DNA of 64,000 nucleotides from Puccinia triticina (Eukaryota; Basidiomycota; Pucciniomycetes; Pucciniales; Pucciniaceae), in contig NC_070564.1 of NCBI RefSeq assembly GCF_026914185.1, forward strand, positions 992,001 through 1,056,000, written 5' to 3'. A program made the position numbers and the translations under genes. Shown here in pieces: positions 44,493 through 56,911 of the stretch (its first letter is position 1; every line of letters begins with the position of its first letter). The notes under the pieces are model-generated. The model had not been told where the DNA came from. It ran no database searches and saw nothing but the letters and a program-made list of their open reading frames with translations.

Positions 44493-46111
44493 AAACCCCA
44501 GTTGAGACAAATACATAGTAACAGCAGTAAATTGTAGTCAATGATTGCTTGGGAGTATGCAACCTGCAACACCATCTGGATCTCACAAATGGTACCAATG
44601 ACAGGTTCATGGTGTTCCATCTTAGTAAATCTTCAATAAAGTAGCACTAAGGGTGACAGGTGGCCTTCAGCCCCCAAGCCCTGGTCCATCTGAACAGGTG
44701 CCAGTGCCAGTGTTGAGAATTTTCAGGCTGGTAGCCATGTGCAAGAGGCCATCTCTATCCCCATGCAGCTGGAGGATACACAGACTCCAGAACCACACAC
44801 CCAGAATCACCACTATGCTCCCAGCACACCTTCCAGAACAGGTGCCAAGAATATTGACAGTTAGCACCTTCTTTCAATGAACCTAGTTTATCTCAGAGTG
44901 CCACTCTGTGCCTCTTGACTGCTTCTCTCTCAACTCTCAGATCATTGTTCAAGGACAATCACCTTCAATCAAGGATTAATCATGATCTCATCCTTCTTTT
45001 TCTGTGGTTTTTGTAAGAAACAAACCACATAGGTTTCCATGACACAAAATGTGGTGTTCACAAAAGCAAAAGAGTGTTGCAAAAAATTGCACCATACGAG
45101 GCAGAAGCTTTGGGTTGGATCCTGTTGGATCGGCCTGCTGACCCCGAAGAAATGTGACCTTAAAATTTCTTCCAAACCCATTTTGTCCGTTAAGATGGCC
45201 AACACTTCGGACTATGGAACGACTGCTACCCACGCGATGAAAGATTTTATCCGGCAGAATACGAGCGGACACTGGAATTTGCAGCCCTTGCTTACTTGGG
45301 GCAGGGTTCATGGTTCAGAGGAAAGATCTCGTCTGATCTCGTCCATCAGCGGGAGGTATCTACTTGCAGAAATTCGTAGAACGCCGATAGATTTTGCTCA
45401 GGCTGACTCACATCAGTCAGTGTACATATATGTATGTATCCTCCTGCCTCCCCATCGGGTTCGCCAGGGTTATCTACATAAATACATACGGCGGCGCGGC
45501 GCGAATCGTTGGGATTGAAAAGACTTCCAACCTTCATCAAGCTTATCTTCCAACAGCTACCAACTCAGGCTGTGGCATCGGTCGAAGAATTTTGAGCTAT
45601 TTAGAGGCGTGGAAGCTCGTTCAAGTTATTTAACTTCTACGTATGTATTTAGGAATTTCTCTTGCTTGGGCAAATTGGGGATTCTGCAAGTGATCTGCGC
45701 TCCCACCTGCTCCCACCGATAAGAAAAAGCGGATGTTTGTCTCCGTTTTCCAACCTGGCTATATGCGTCGCCTGAGTTGAGTCTCCGGTTACAGGTGGGT
45801 CAGGACTGAGTTCATACCCGGCGAATGGATGTAGTTTCAAGTTTAGGACTGACCAGTCGATTCCTTGTTATAGCATTTTCTTTTGTTGCGAATACCAAAG
45901 ACTACATAGTCTCCCCTCCGGGTGCTCCACAGGCGATTTATACCACTGAGCTTCCAACTTCCAAGCGCCCCTTCCCTCAGCCGCCTCAGGTGCTTTTTCC
46001 AACCCTTCGTCTGTTTATTTCTCACTCAGCCCAAATTCCCCCCTTCAATCCTTGCTCAGGCTAACCGCCATCTTATACCAAAGCCGGAGTCAACTACACC
46101 AATCAAGCGCC
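44493..46111. other. Region without a recognised gene
   Basis: Frames such as 45195-45518 (+, starting MANTSDYGTTATHAMK) are open but match no family I know. A cryptic gene around 45.2-45.6 kb cannot be excluded. Confidence 0.35.
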
Positions 46112-46673
46112 ATGCAAAGCAAAGCAAAGCCCTCGAACAAACCCAAACCGCTGGCGAGGCCTGTACCACTGCTTTCACCCAAGATTTGGATGGCAGACGA
46201 CTTCGACCCCGATTCGGTCACGATACCTAGAATGAGGGCGATCTTGGACTTTAATCAAGTCACCGATTCTTATTATCGTAAATATCAGCAAGTCGGACTG
46301 TTTAAAACCAAGGTATTGCCCAGAGTAAAAGTGGGTGCTCGATCATGCAGACTGTATCCTCCCTCTCCCGTAACCCCATCCACTCACCAAAAAAGCTTTA
46401 TCTGATAAAACTTGTTTACTTAATTGTCACTTTGTAACGAAAAAAACCCACCAATGAATGAAGATCCTCATTGGCAAGCACGGGGGAGATATCTCTTCAA
46501 TAGACGATTCGATTTTACTGAAGGAGATACAAATGATACCGTCGATTGCGTCGAGAAAACGAAGGGCTTCCTCCGAGTCTAGAGATCCTACAAGCGATGA
46601 GCGTCCCGAGGGCGACCTGGTCGAATCTACCAGGGCCAAAGTAACCAATAAAAGAATCAAATCGTCCAAATGA
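46112..46673 (+). CDS. Short HeH-domain protein (Src1/Heh1-like N-terminus only)
   Basis: Two exons (46112-46330, 46464-46673) encode 142 residues. The first exon holds a HeH (LEM-like helix-extended loop-helix) domain: WMADDFDPDSVTIPRMRAIL, then LFKTKVLPRVK. It matches the domain opening Src1/Heh inner nuclear membrane proteins of fungi (DFDPNSLTVPRLR pattern). The second exon gives ILIGKHGGDISSIDD and a basic, probably nuclear, tail (SRKRRASSESR, NKRIKSSK). Full Src1 proteins go on for several hundred residues with two membrane helices and a MAN1-type C-terminus. None of this is found in the 1 kb downstream. It is therefore a natural short form or a truncated gene. HeH domains bind DNA-linked partners at the nuclear rim. 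Confidence 0.65.
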
Positions 46674-47627
46674 AATCAAGTCATCAAACTTGAACAACTC
46701 ACTGTTCAGAAGCCTTTCTCGTTCTTTGTTTTACTTCTATTTCCGAACAAAAAGGTATTCCCAAGATTCAAGCTCGCACTTGTCCTTTCAAATTCCTCAT
46801 CCATCACATTCATATCAAAATACCATCCGATCTCTTTCCAGTATTGTATCAATTCTTTACTTTGCAGGCCCTTCCCTGGTAGTACATCTCGAAAAAAGGT
46901 GACAGCAATTCTTTGTTAAAAGACATGTCACGGAGTGTAGCGGGATTATAGCTCAAATCTTTGAAAGGCAACTCTGCTGAAAATCCAAACCACATGATAC
47001 AAACCTTGGAGGCTTCTTTGATTTTTGTTTGCTTTGCCTGATCTTGAGTGGTTTAGCTAAGGGTTTTTGCTTCAAGACAAGATAGTTCAACACCAAATTC
47101 ACACCAGAGCTAAGCCTCAACCCTTAATCACAAGCACACATCTGAGGTGTTCAAAGTGGGTTTATGCATGCATAAATCATAAAATCATAAAACCTTGTCA
47201 GTGGGACTACAAAGCCTACTTGCAAGATCTCTTTCAGAGAAGGTTTGATGCTTTTTTGACTTATGCATATGTAGTGGTTACAAAAATCATAGAATGATTG
47301 CTGAGGTCTACTGATGTTTGTTTGTTGGTTTCCTGATGCAATTAAGGTGTTCAAAGTTGGTTTATGTAAATATGTACAGCCAAACCCTCTTGGGGGAAAA
47401 GTATGTGGTTATAGCAAAATTGCTCCTTGTTTTTGTGCCAAAACAGGTATGTGGTATGCTGTTATGTGGTATGGCCCAAAAAAGCTCAAATTTGGCCCAC
47501 ACCAACTATGGTGGAATGAAAGCCCTATGTGGTGTGGGAGGTTATGTGGTTTCACAAGTATGCCCTTTCACAGGTTTGACTGTAACTTGCAATGTGCTGT
47601 ATCACAATGGCTAGCTGTAGATATTTA
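46674..47627. other. Intergenic, repeat-rich
   Basis: No gene. GGTGTTCAAAG ends occur at 47143 and 47344 in the same orientation with AT-rich ATAAAATCAT stretches. These are partial or rearranged MITEs of the family below. Confidence 0.5.
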
Positions 47628-47823
47628 GGGTGTTCAAAGTTGTCTTGCATAAAAGCATAACACCATAAAATCATAACACCATAAAATCATAAAATTCTAA
47701 GCTGAAAAAAATATATTCCACCCAAGCACTCAAATTAGAGCAATATTTCTAGAATGGTACATGTGAAATCATCACTTCAAAGCTTTATGATTTTATGATT
47801 TTATGATTTCAACTTTGAACACC
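47628..47823. mobile_element. MITE, GGTGTTCAAAG family, copy 2
   Basis: About 195 bp, ends GGGTGTTCAAAG and CTTTGAACACC, core of ATAAAATCAT words. First of three near-adjacent copies. Confidence 0.8.
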
Positions 47824-47832
47824 ATAATTTAA

Positions 47833-48027
47833 GGTGTTCAAAGTTGAAATCATAAAATTTTCATCACATACAATCATAAAATCATAAAGCTTTCAAATGA
47901 TGATTTTATATGTACCATCTTAGAAGTGTTGCTCTAATTTGAGTGTTTGGGTGTACATATTTTTTTTGCCTCAGAATTTTATGATTTTATGGTGTTATGA
48001 TTTCATGCACGTCAACTTTGAACACCC
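47833..48027. mobile_element. MITE, GGTGTTCAAAG family, copy 3
   Basis: About 195 bp with the same ends and core, ten bases after the previous copy. Confidence 0.8.
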
Positions 48028-48074
48028 TAATTGAAGGTGTTCAAAGAAGACCCTAATTGAAGATGTTCAAATAA

Positions 48075-48270
48075 GGTGTTCAAAGTTGAAATCATAAAAT
48101 TTTCAATACATAAAATCATAAAATCATAAAACTTTCAAGTGATGATTTCATATGTACCATTCTAGAAATGTTGCTGTAATTTGAGTGTTTGGGTGGTACA
48201 TATTTTTTTCAGCTCAGAATTTTATGATTTTATGGTGTTATGATTTTATGCAAGTCAACTTTGAACACCC
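48075..48270. mobile_element. MITE, GGTGTTCAAAG family, copy 4
   Basis: About 196 bp, closely similar to copy 3. TAA stands on both sides, fitting a 2-3 bp target duplication. Confidence 0.8.
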
Positions 48271-48585
48271 TAAAAGTTGAAATCATTGTCCACTCTGAAT
48301 AACATTAAAATCAAGAGTCTTCAGAGCTCAACAGTAGAAAGGCCACTTCCAGAATTTTGGAATATCTTGTGAGAATGGGTGATACAAAAGTCTACAACAT
48401 ATTTGCTCACAGGATGAACAACTGCACAACAAATAACAGATGAGAGAATGCCACAAAGGTGATCAAAGCAATAACAGGGGACAATGAAAAAGATGACGAA
48501 GAAATAGGAATGGTAGAACTGGAATAACAAAGTGAAAAGCAGTGTGTTGTCGATGAAGAGGATATGCAGAACACGTGTCTTACTT

Positions 48586-50208
48586 TCAAATCAAGCTAAC
48601 TTTGGTTCGAACAAAGCCGCCGGTAAAGTTCCTCAGTGCAGTCATCTTAGCCTTGACTCTACCAGATTGCATCAACGAGTAAGCGTTTTCAACATCTGTC
48701 ACTTTCAAAGGAGTTCTATTTTCAACAGGGGCTGGTGGGTGCTGTGGCTCTGTTTTCTTGACCATACTAGATCCTTCGGTTGCGTTGCCAGACTCCTGGG
48801 GCTTATCAAGTGCCGACTTGGAGGTAGGATCTTCGACCAATTCAAAAGCGTCATCTGTGAATGATTTCGTCAGATTGTTTCCATTTTGCGACAGCTTGAA
48901 AGGCCCGCTGACGGGTTCAGAGAAGGGGCCAATCGGCTTGGGTCTTTTCCAGGCTTCTGATCCATCATAGTTATCATCAGATAAGTCAATCGCATTCGCC
49001 CTTCGTTTCCGCTTGTTAGGACTACCGCTGTGAGTTTCTTCATTTCGAGCTGCCCCATCTTCACCCTGGGCAATCCGTGCTAAGGCATACTCGCGTTTGA
49101 CCGCTAGTCCTTTTTCGCATAATACCCGGACCATCTCATACGATAAAAATCCAAGCACATCGACGACTTCATCCTTTGGGTTGCCTTCAATGTAGTTTGA
49201 AAGTCCAACGAATTCTCGGAATCGTTTGGCTAGGTAGTCATAAACAAATTACTAACAAGAAATGGGATCAAATGACGAAAAGTTAAAATACAAACAAACC
49301 CTTTCTATAGGTGAATGATGCTTGCCGACAATCCGAATAGTGCTGGTATTCCTCCCGGGTCATGTGCCGAGTGATTTCATCTGCTTCCTATTTACATTTT
49401 TAGACTATGTTAGTGAATGGAGACCTCCCCGAGAGTGGCAAGTTTTTTGTTAGATGAAAGTTCGATAGCTCGAACAAAGCTTTGAAGAAGCTGCTCAACT
49501 CGTAATCGTTTTTCAGAGGCTTCATAGGCTTCTTTATCATCTTGATCTTCCTCTTCATCATCATTTTCTTCATTTCCTACCAGTACGTCATTGTATATTG
49601 AGCTTAATTCCCATGGGATCTTGAGCTTCAACTTTTGTGATTTCATTCTAGTAGATGTCCCATTTGGATCGGGTTCGAACGACTCGATGTCTTTCTCATC
49701 GACCCCGTCTTCTCTCGCTTTCTTACGAACGTCTTTCCATCCTAAATATGTTCTCAATCGGTTGACTTTTGCTCGGTCATGTCGGATCAAAAATATCAAA
49801 TCTTCTGTGGTCGGGATTCTCAGCCCTCGTTTCTGAGCCAATCCACGCGCTTGGACGACCTAGGATTTCAAGATAAAACTTAGTCGACTTTTTCAGAAGG
49901 AATTAAATTAGCTGGATGGAGACTTGAACTTCTGCACATACCAATTCAGCGACTTGACACCGAACGACATCTTCAATATATCTTACAGTTTGCTCGTCTG
50001 GATTTTTCACCTCTCCGAATACGAAAAGCTATGCAGGCAAAAATGCAAACCAAAATTTATCGGTCGAAGCAGAATGAATCTACACTGGCGCAGATGGAGC
50101 ACGTACCATTTGAGATATTTCCGTAGAGTACTTGGACTGCTTGCTGGTAGGGAGAACAAGGCTGGGCTGAGGAGCATGAGTACTTGCCGAACCTGAATGA
50201 GTCGCCAT
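48586..50208 (-). CDS. SPT3: SAGA complex subunit SPT3
   Basis: Spt3 is the histone-fold subunit of SAGA that helps bring TBP to TATA promoters, in the nucleus. Five exons on the minus strand (50208-50107, 50028-49942, 49859-49425, 49387-49300, 49229-48586) encode 451 residues. Two histone folds fill the first half. The first has KYSTEISQMLFVFGEV, VRYIEDVVRCQVAELV, TTEDLIFLIRHDRAKVNRL and YLGWKDVRKKA. The second has MTREEYQHYSDCRQASFTYR, KRFREFV and DVLGFLSYEMVRVL. An acidic loop (EENDDEEEDQDDKE) separates them, and a basic, low-complexity tail of about 150 residues follows. The intron at 49424-49388 has only 37 nt. The total length closes in frame. Confidence 0.94.
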
Positions 50209-52069
50209 CTTGTGATAAATTCCTAGCTTGATGAAAGGTCACGTTGGTCGAAATTTGGTGGTTTGTTGGAAGCTTTGAGGTGCAAGTGCTATGGGCCCCC
50301 CTGACTGCCCCCGAAGCTCGCCTTCGCCGGGACGACGGTCCTTCGGATACGGGTCCCCTTCGGATACCAGTTGGTAGGGGTGGAGGTGGATCCCAAGTTT
50401 TGGTGAGCACCAAGGCAAGAAGCATACGAGAGAAGCATGCCTTTCACAAATGGACATCTGTAGCAGAGATTATAAAAAAAATACAAAGAATAACCCGCCA
50501 AACTCAAAAACCCTGTCAATGCGCCCTGGGAATAAGGAAATTGCATTTGAGGGGATTTGAGGCCTATGCACCAACCACATTGCTGACAGCCTGATAACCC
50601 TTCACCTCCCCAAGTCATGTTGGTTGTTCTGTCTCGATTGGCTATTTTGGTCTTGCGAGTTAAGCCTCTCCATAACGCGTGGCTAATTTCCTAAACTGAT
50701 CAGCATGAGATGCAACTGTGGTGACTATAGGATACAGAGGCTATTTTGCCAACGTTATTAGACCCAAGGCTTCAGTCGTGATGACTGATTCTTGTCCGCT
50801 TTACTTGGCCGTGATCGGGGACCTTCAGGTTGCCTGCCTGCGAATAGTGTGGCGAAGAGAGAGGAAAACCCATTCAAGAGATGAATTCGCAGTTTTCCTT
50901 TTCTTATCGAGTATGGTTGCAATTGGATTGCCTTGTGGCTGCCGTTCATTACCAGTTGCATGCGCCTCCGAAGCTCCTGACAAAGTGAAGCACAACTTGA
51001 AAAACACCATTTTCAATCTGGACAGGCTGCATGGAGAGCATTGATCTGCAACTCATGCTGAGTTGCGCAGGACTGAGCACATTCCTTATCTTTTCTGATG
51101 ATTATGCGAAAATTGTCAGACAAGCGCGAATTGTGGGGACGATAGGGGATGATCAAGAGAAAAGCTTGTTCCCCAATAAGAGAAAAAAACAATGCAAAAG
51201 GCTGCAGCATGTTATATATACATGGGACTTGGCAGTTTGCTTCCGAGCTAGGATCAAAGGTGCTTCACTTGGAACCAGCGGTACGATGAAAGCTCGGTCA
51301 AAGTTGGAGGTTGGGCGGCACAAGGTGTGCCGAAATCAACACACATCTCGTCGCTTGAGATGAAGCTTGAACTAGGAGCCTCAGAATCTTCAGCTTGTTT
51401 CTGCAGCTGTACGCCGAAGGCTGCTGAGAGGTGAATCTGCCTGAAGCGTGCTACATAGACCAACTCCAGTTGAACCCTTCCTGATCCATAATCCCCGCCG
51501 GGCGCGGGTGATCAAGTGACTCATGGGTGATCGATCCAAGATGGCCAGGTCACAGACTTCGGGATGTTGTGCCACATCGATGGATGCATACATATTTATA
51601 TGACCGAAATATTTATGTAAAAAAGTAGTGCGTCTCACAGACTGCCTGGTTGACCTCCCCAGGGTAAATGTGCCCAGGCTCAACATCTCATCGGTTCTGT
51701 AGCTCTACATAATCTCTATTTTTCAAGACCAAGCCCACTTGACAACACTTCCCACACTCGCTTGCACTCAACCACGTACCACAAACAGTCATCGATTCAC
51801 GTTCGTTATTGGTTCCTGCACACCAACCAAAAGGCCTTTACTTCTACATCCACGAGCACTATACACCTCTTGGCTACATTGATGAGCATTCTCGGTGAAT
51901 CAGACTTTCTAATCAAGGTGTTTTTTCTAATTCTTTCTGCCTGTGGCGGCTTAATTTTCATACCTACCTTCCTTCTTCCACACTGCCCACTTGAACATTT
52001 CAGCGTTGTGTTATATAGGCCACGCTAATATCAAACGAACCGGGATAATTTCAGCGCAATCCTATTTAA
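50209..52069. other. Region without a recognised gene
   Basis: Open frames at 50718-51044 and 51031-51363 show no family pattern. A GC-rich stretch at 50300-50370 has repeated CCTTCGGATAC. The segment 51880-52030 could contain an upstream exon of the membrane protein below. Confidence 0.35.
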
Positions 52070-52792
52070 ATGGCAGCGCAATCCGTCACACGGTCTACAG
52101 TGTCCAGCACGACCCTTGCACCACCCAGAATTCTAAGCACCGGAATAATTTCAGCACGGCAGACAAGCTCTTCAACTTTCAACACTCCGCCGCAAACTCA
52201 AACCTCAGATTATCCTGCAGCCTCGACATCCGCGCGAAGTTCCTCCCTGGCTAAGCACGAAACAGATCCTTTTACTCGACTGAGCCCTCAAGCAATCGGT
52301 GGAATCGTTTTCGTTGGTGCTCTGGTGACGGTGCTTTGCCTTGCGGTCTCATTTCTTTTGTTGCGGAGAAAAGGTCGAAATTCTCGCTCAATTACCACCG
52401 ACTCTGAGAGTCAGTCAACCCTTGGATATCATAGGACTCCTGGGCGTGGCCAATCTAAGAAGGGCAAACCCCGTCCTTTAGCATTGATCGATCAAACAAG
52501 CAATATTTCGACTGATTCCATCCGGCCGCCCTCGACAGCAAGATGTCGAATGACGTATTTAGGCCAGACTTCCACCAGTCCGCCTTGGTCCATTTTTCTT
52601 GGAAGAGGAAACTCGTCAATCTTGGATTGGAAACCACATAATGGACTGCAGACTCCCCTCAGGCTATCAAGTGATACTACTATGGTTTTGGACCCGTGGA
52701 TTAGGCGAAGCCGCCCGTCCCTCCCGCCTTTACCCTCGCAAACATTTTCCAAACGACAAACTATGCAAAGCCTCCCTCAGACTCCTCGATAA
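52070..52792 (+). CDS. Single-pass membrane protein with Ser/Thr-rich outer part
   Basis: A 240-residue frame. Residues 1-75 are rich in Ser, Thr and Pro (RSTVSSTTLAPP, AASTSARSSS), as in O-glycosylated cell-wall parts. One membrane helix follows (IGGIVFVGALVTVLCLAVSF) with a stop-transfer LLLRRKGR. The tail is basic and Ser/Pro-rich. The plan is that of small fungal wall-stress sensor-like or mating-type surface proteins, but no specific family can be named. No signal peptide starts at this ATG, so an upstream exon may exist. An acceptor-like ATAATTTCAG occurs at 52044-52053 and again at 52146-52155. Confidence 0.5.
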   Translation: MAAQSVTRSTVSSTTLAPPRILSTGIISARQTSSSTFNTPPQTQTSDYPAASTSARSSSLAKHETDPFTRLSPQAIGGIVFVGALVTVLCLAVSFLLLRRKGRNSRSITTDSESQSTLGYHRTPGRGQSKKGKPRPLALIDQTSNISTDSIRPPSTARCRMTYLGQTSTSPPWSIFLGRGNSSILDWKPHNGLQTPLRLSSDTTMVLDPWIRRSRPSLPPLPSQTFSKRQTMQSLPQTPR

Positions 52793-53228
52793 AATCTACT
52801 CGAAAGAAAAATAATAAAAAAACTACTACCCCAATTCGACTTCTACGTAGAGCTGTCTGATTTTCTTAATCCTAGCGACTGCAAAATTCACTTGGACACC
52901 AAGACTGTTGTGTGTCTTTGATTTCCGAAGAACTTGTATCTTGAAGCTAAAACATGAACCCAGGAGATCTCTCTATCTTGTATCAATCGACCAGACCTCT
53001 GTATACATTCAAAATACCCTTTGGTTTTTACACTTTTTTTCCTTCACTGTTCTTAATACTTTACCTTTCATGTTACATGTTTTGTTCGGAATCATCAAGA
53101 AATTCACTGTTCTGAATTCAGAATAACTCAGCTCCAGATATATCTTTAAGTTTGGAATAATTTTAACTTGAACTATCCCATTTTGAATCCAATATAAACT
53201 CAGGTATGAGTATCATTTGGCTCTTTAT
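52793..53228. other. Intergenic
   Basis: No gene is seen; this is mostly AT-rich 3' flank. Confidence 0.4.
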
Positions 53229-53367
53229 TGGAGGGCTTAAATCAATCTAGGAACCTCTTCCTGACCCAGATCTGAGCCAAAAACTCCTGATTTTTTGTGA
53301 GGAAAACTAGGATTTTGGACTCTAGATCACTACTGGGAGGCCCCTGGATCTTGACAGGAATTCCACC
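53229..53367. mobile_element. MITE, GGAGGACTTCC family, diverged copy 3
   Basis: The ends TTGGAGGGCTTA and GGAATTCCACC and the core TGACCCAGATCTGAGCCAAA match the copies at 41898 and 42288 with many changes. Confidence 0.65.
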
Positions 53368-56357
53368 GTTGAAAGCAGTCAAACAAACATTCAAAAAAAA
53401 TCTTTTTTCATCATTCTTGTTGCATGCCCTACTGTGCTCTCCAATTTTCCCTCCTTGGTTTGACTAGTAACTAGAGCCTAAAGCGGCTCCGCTGCTGCAG
53501 GGTCCAAACCTCTGGCCTACCACCCCTATCCCGCCCAGATGCCTTTTCCTTCGTCCCCCAGATGTCCTTCCCTCCCACTTTCAACTTACATTTGCCAGTA
53601 AAGGCAATGGTTTTTTCCAGATCCCTAACAGAATACCACATTAGTGCAGGCATTTGACATGAGGAGTCAATAAAAGTTGTTTTTTAACTAATTTGAGGTA
53701 GTCTGCTGGTGGGTGAGGATAGCAATGATTTCTCCAATCATTACATGATAATGTTTTCTTGTATTCACATTTGAGAGAGGTTACATTGATTGATATAGAA
53801 GGCAGAGGCTGAAAAACAAGATCTTGTTACAAAGCGGTGATATGACAAAAGAGCAGGAGAGTGAAAAAGGCATGAAGAAGTGAAAGCCAAGCTAAACTGA
53901 CTTAATGCAACACTGGAATGATGAAGGCTTTCAAATAGTGACCACAACAAGCAGAGAAAAATGGAGAGCATTCCAACAGGCAAAACTGTAGACAGGAGAT
54001 AATATTAACCCTTGTGAAGCAACTGGCCCTGAGATTGACCGCATACTGCCAAGGGCCACTGGCCGTCATCAAGCGTAAAGAGCGCCAGAGGATGTTATTC
54101 TCGGCAATTCCTGATTGACAAACGACTTTGGAGACCTCAACCACAGCAATAAATTTTTGTTTGTGTTCACAGTCAGAATATAACTCACATCATGTTCAAC
54201 ATATATCTTGCCGCGGAATCTTAGCCTATCACAAAGTTGATGTTTCCTGACCTCAGCAAGCAGTTAGTTTGAATCATTGCGGGACTCCGGCTTGTTGAAA
54301 CTCCATGTCTCTTTGCCTTTCCATCACCTGTCACTCATTCTTTTCCCTCCAGTTGAATATCCATGTTTCACCTTCTGTCCCACAACTCAGCCCCAAAAGT
54401 TGTAATAGCATTTAACTCAGCTACATAGATAGAAACAAAAGCATAAGTCCTCTGCGCCTTTTCCCTGAGAACAATGAGTCTCTTGTAGTGCGGAGCGTTT
54501 TTTCCTCCCACAAACTAGCAGACTTGCCCTCTTTTGGGGCTTCCTTTTTCCTCAAAACCCGGCCTTGAGCTTTTTCATCAGGCCACTGTTCTCTCCTCTC
54601 TCCGACTTGGAGCTCACATTTCTTCAGGGCTGGTGATTTTCAGGAAAAGTTAAAATGAAGGTGAGGGAGTGGTAAGTAGGTTACCAGAATCGTGGATGAG
54701 ATGCAATTAGATCAAATGGCTGCTGAATTTGCTCATTGCTGAGCTTGAGGATAACCTTCTGTTAATCTCATTGACCAAGCCCACATTCGAGTGCAGCCGT
54801 TTGACACGGCAAATGCGTGAGGATGGCAACGGTTTAGTCCACGCATGTTCTTGATGTATGAATAAAACCTCATGATTTCACATCCGATAATATGTACAGT
54901 GGGGGTATTAAAAAGCGGGCGAGAAATAGCGGATTCAACAGTTGATTTCATGTAATTGGTTTGCCCAAAGAGACCAGCATGCTCCTTCTTGAGTAAAATC
55001 GGCAATAGAATTGATTTGGTTTAGTTCTTTTTTCTAGGCTTTGGAAAAAGTGATCCAAAGTTTGTACCTGCACTATTTTGAGCAAAGAGCCTTTTGTGGG
55101 AAATACCGCCTGGTCTCGTGTATCCCGGAACTAAGATAATGTGACGGCTGACTTCAGGTTAGGGCCAGCAGCGCCTGTCAAATGCTAGGCGTCAAGGATA
55201 TTGAATCAGCCAACTGAGCTTTCTCTGTGATGATGGCCAAAAACTGGGGAATTGATCTGGCTAACCTATCTGATGCACCAGGAAGTAAACTGCTGATGGT
55301 ACGGGTGGTCAGATCATAGCTTAGTTCATGGGCACCATAGCCGGTCTCAGTCTAGAAAATTCAAATCTAAAACCAAAGGTGCAAAATAATAAGTATTCTT
55401 GCGAGACCAATTGAATGAGCCTTGTAACTCACCTTCCGTTTGGCAGCCACACCCTTGATGGTTTCGTTACAGCTCACGAATTCGCTAAGGTCATGTTTGC
55501 AGGCGTTGACAGCGAGCTTGGCACGTACTCTTGCCGCCAAGAGCGGAACCTCGGCCCAGACCTGGCTGCTGTCAAGACTCGGGCTCAGTCCCAGAGCTAA
55601 GGAAGCGGAAGGAACTCAACCCTAACCCCGCGAGGGGGATTGGTGAGTCCACGCGACCCTCAGGCACATGCATATGCATGTTGCTCCCAGGCGGCTGGAT
55701 TATGCTAACGCTAATCCTCCGCTCCTTTCTAGCCACGTCAACACAAGACGAAGTGCCTAAGCAATACAAACAAGCTCTACCCAGTTCAAGGTATGAAGTA
55801 TGTTGTATTGTCCTAGCTAGGTCAAGCAGTGCTGACAGAACTTGTTCTTCTCCACAGCACGCTTGCGACCGACGCCAACTCAGAACCTAAAGGTTCCAGC
55901 CTCAGCAATAGGATAACTCAATCCACCTCAGGTGGTAAGTACCTTGCTGCAGAGCCTATAAGACTAAAGCAGAGAACTTACCATGAGCTCAATGATGAAA
56001 CAGACGCCATCAGCTCCGGAAGTCTTGCCAGTCGAATCGGCTTGTGTTAAGCGCTCCGCCGTTCGATCTTCAGTAAGAGAATCACTCCTTACCAGACTTC
56101 CTTGTAGGAAGATCAATCACTGACTGCGAAAGCAGCTATCTTATCCAGACTTCCCTGTCCAAATCACGAACTCGTGATTCTAGCTGCACCGCAGTCATCC
56201 CTATCAACAACAATTTGTTCTTTATCTCATACCAGAGCCGGCATTGATCTGCTCTTAGGTAATTCTTGTTTCTTCCATTTCTTTTGTTCTCTCAGTCTCT
56301 GGACATGCCAGATTGACCTATCTAATCTTAGAAATGCTCTTAGTATTGTGAACTCTT
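53368..56357. other. Gene-poor region with a dispersed repeat
   Basis: No gene is supported. About 54629-54720 (GCTGGTGATTTTCAGGAAAA, then GTGGTAAGTAGGTT and GATCAAATGG) is repeated at 56823-56911. Frames at 55415-56050 lack codon structure. Confidence 0.4.
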
Positions 56358-56845
56358 TTAGCCGCTGGCCCAAGTCTTATTTCCCAGGCCCACGCCGGCC
56401 TCAAAGACTTCGGCTCGACCAAAGATGTTTTGGGCGCAGGCGAGGCCGGTCAGGGCGCCCTTGCCATTCTCAACATTGGTCAAAGTCTTGAGGAAGGACC
56501 GGCCGCGTTCGACGACATTGACAAGCGCCTTGATCCCCTGTGGATTGTCCTTAGTGGCCGCTAGAGAGACTTGGGGCAGCGTTTGTTCCTCTCCGTCGCC
56601 GAGGAGCGGGCCAAATAGCTCGGACAAGAACTCAGGCCAGGTGTGGTGGCTTCCTAAGACCCGGACGGTGCTGAGCTGGTAGAGATCGGAGCGGTGGAAT
56701 CGCGCAAGGTCCGCGGCAATCCGCCTCTGGTGTGCTTTGATCCTCGATTTTAGTCGGCTCTGATGCCAGGCTAGCTGTTGCTCGACGTCTCCCTCGTCAA
56801 AGAGGCTTTGTGGGAGGGGGATGCTGGCGATTTTCAGGAAAAGTT
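56358..56845 (-). pseudogene. Gene fragment of unknown family
   Basis: On the minus strand one frame of about 160 codons reads from IPLPQSLFDEGDVEQQLAWH through SRLKSRIKAHQRRI, LYQLSTVRVLG, FLSELFGPLLGDGEEQTLPQ and VVERGRSFLKTLTNVENGKG to a stop at 56358. It has charged, helical, codon-like character and is longer than neighbouring noise. A possible acceptor lies where the dispersed repeat (56823-56911) begins. I do not recognise the protein; neither end looks natural. Confidence 0.4.
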
Positions 56846-56911
56846 AAATAGGAGGTGAGTGAGTGGTAAGTAGGTTGCCAGCGTCGTGGGTGAAATGCAA
56901 TTTGATCAAAT

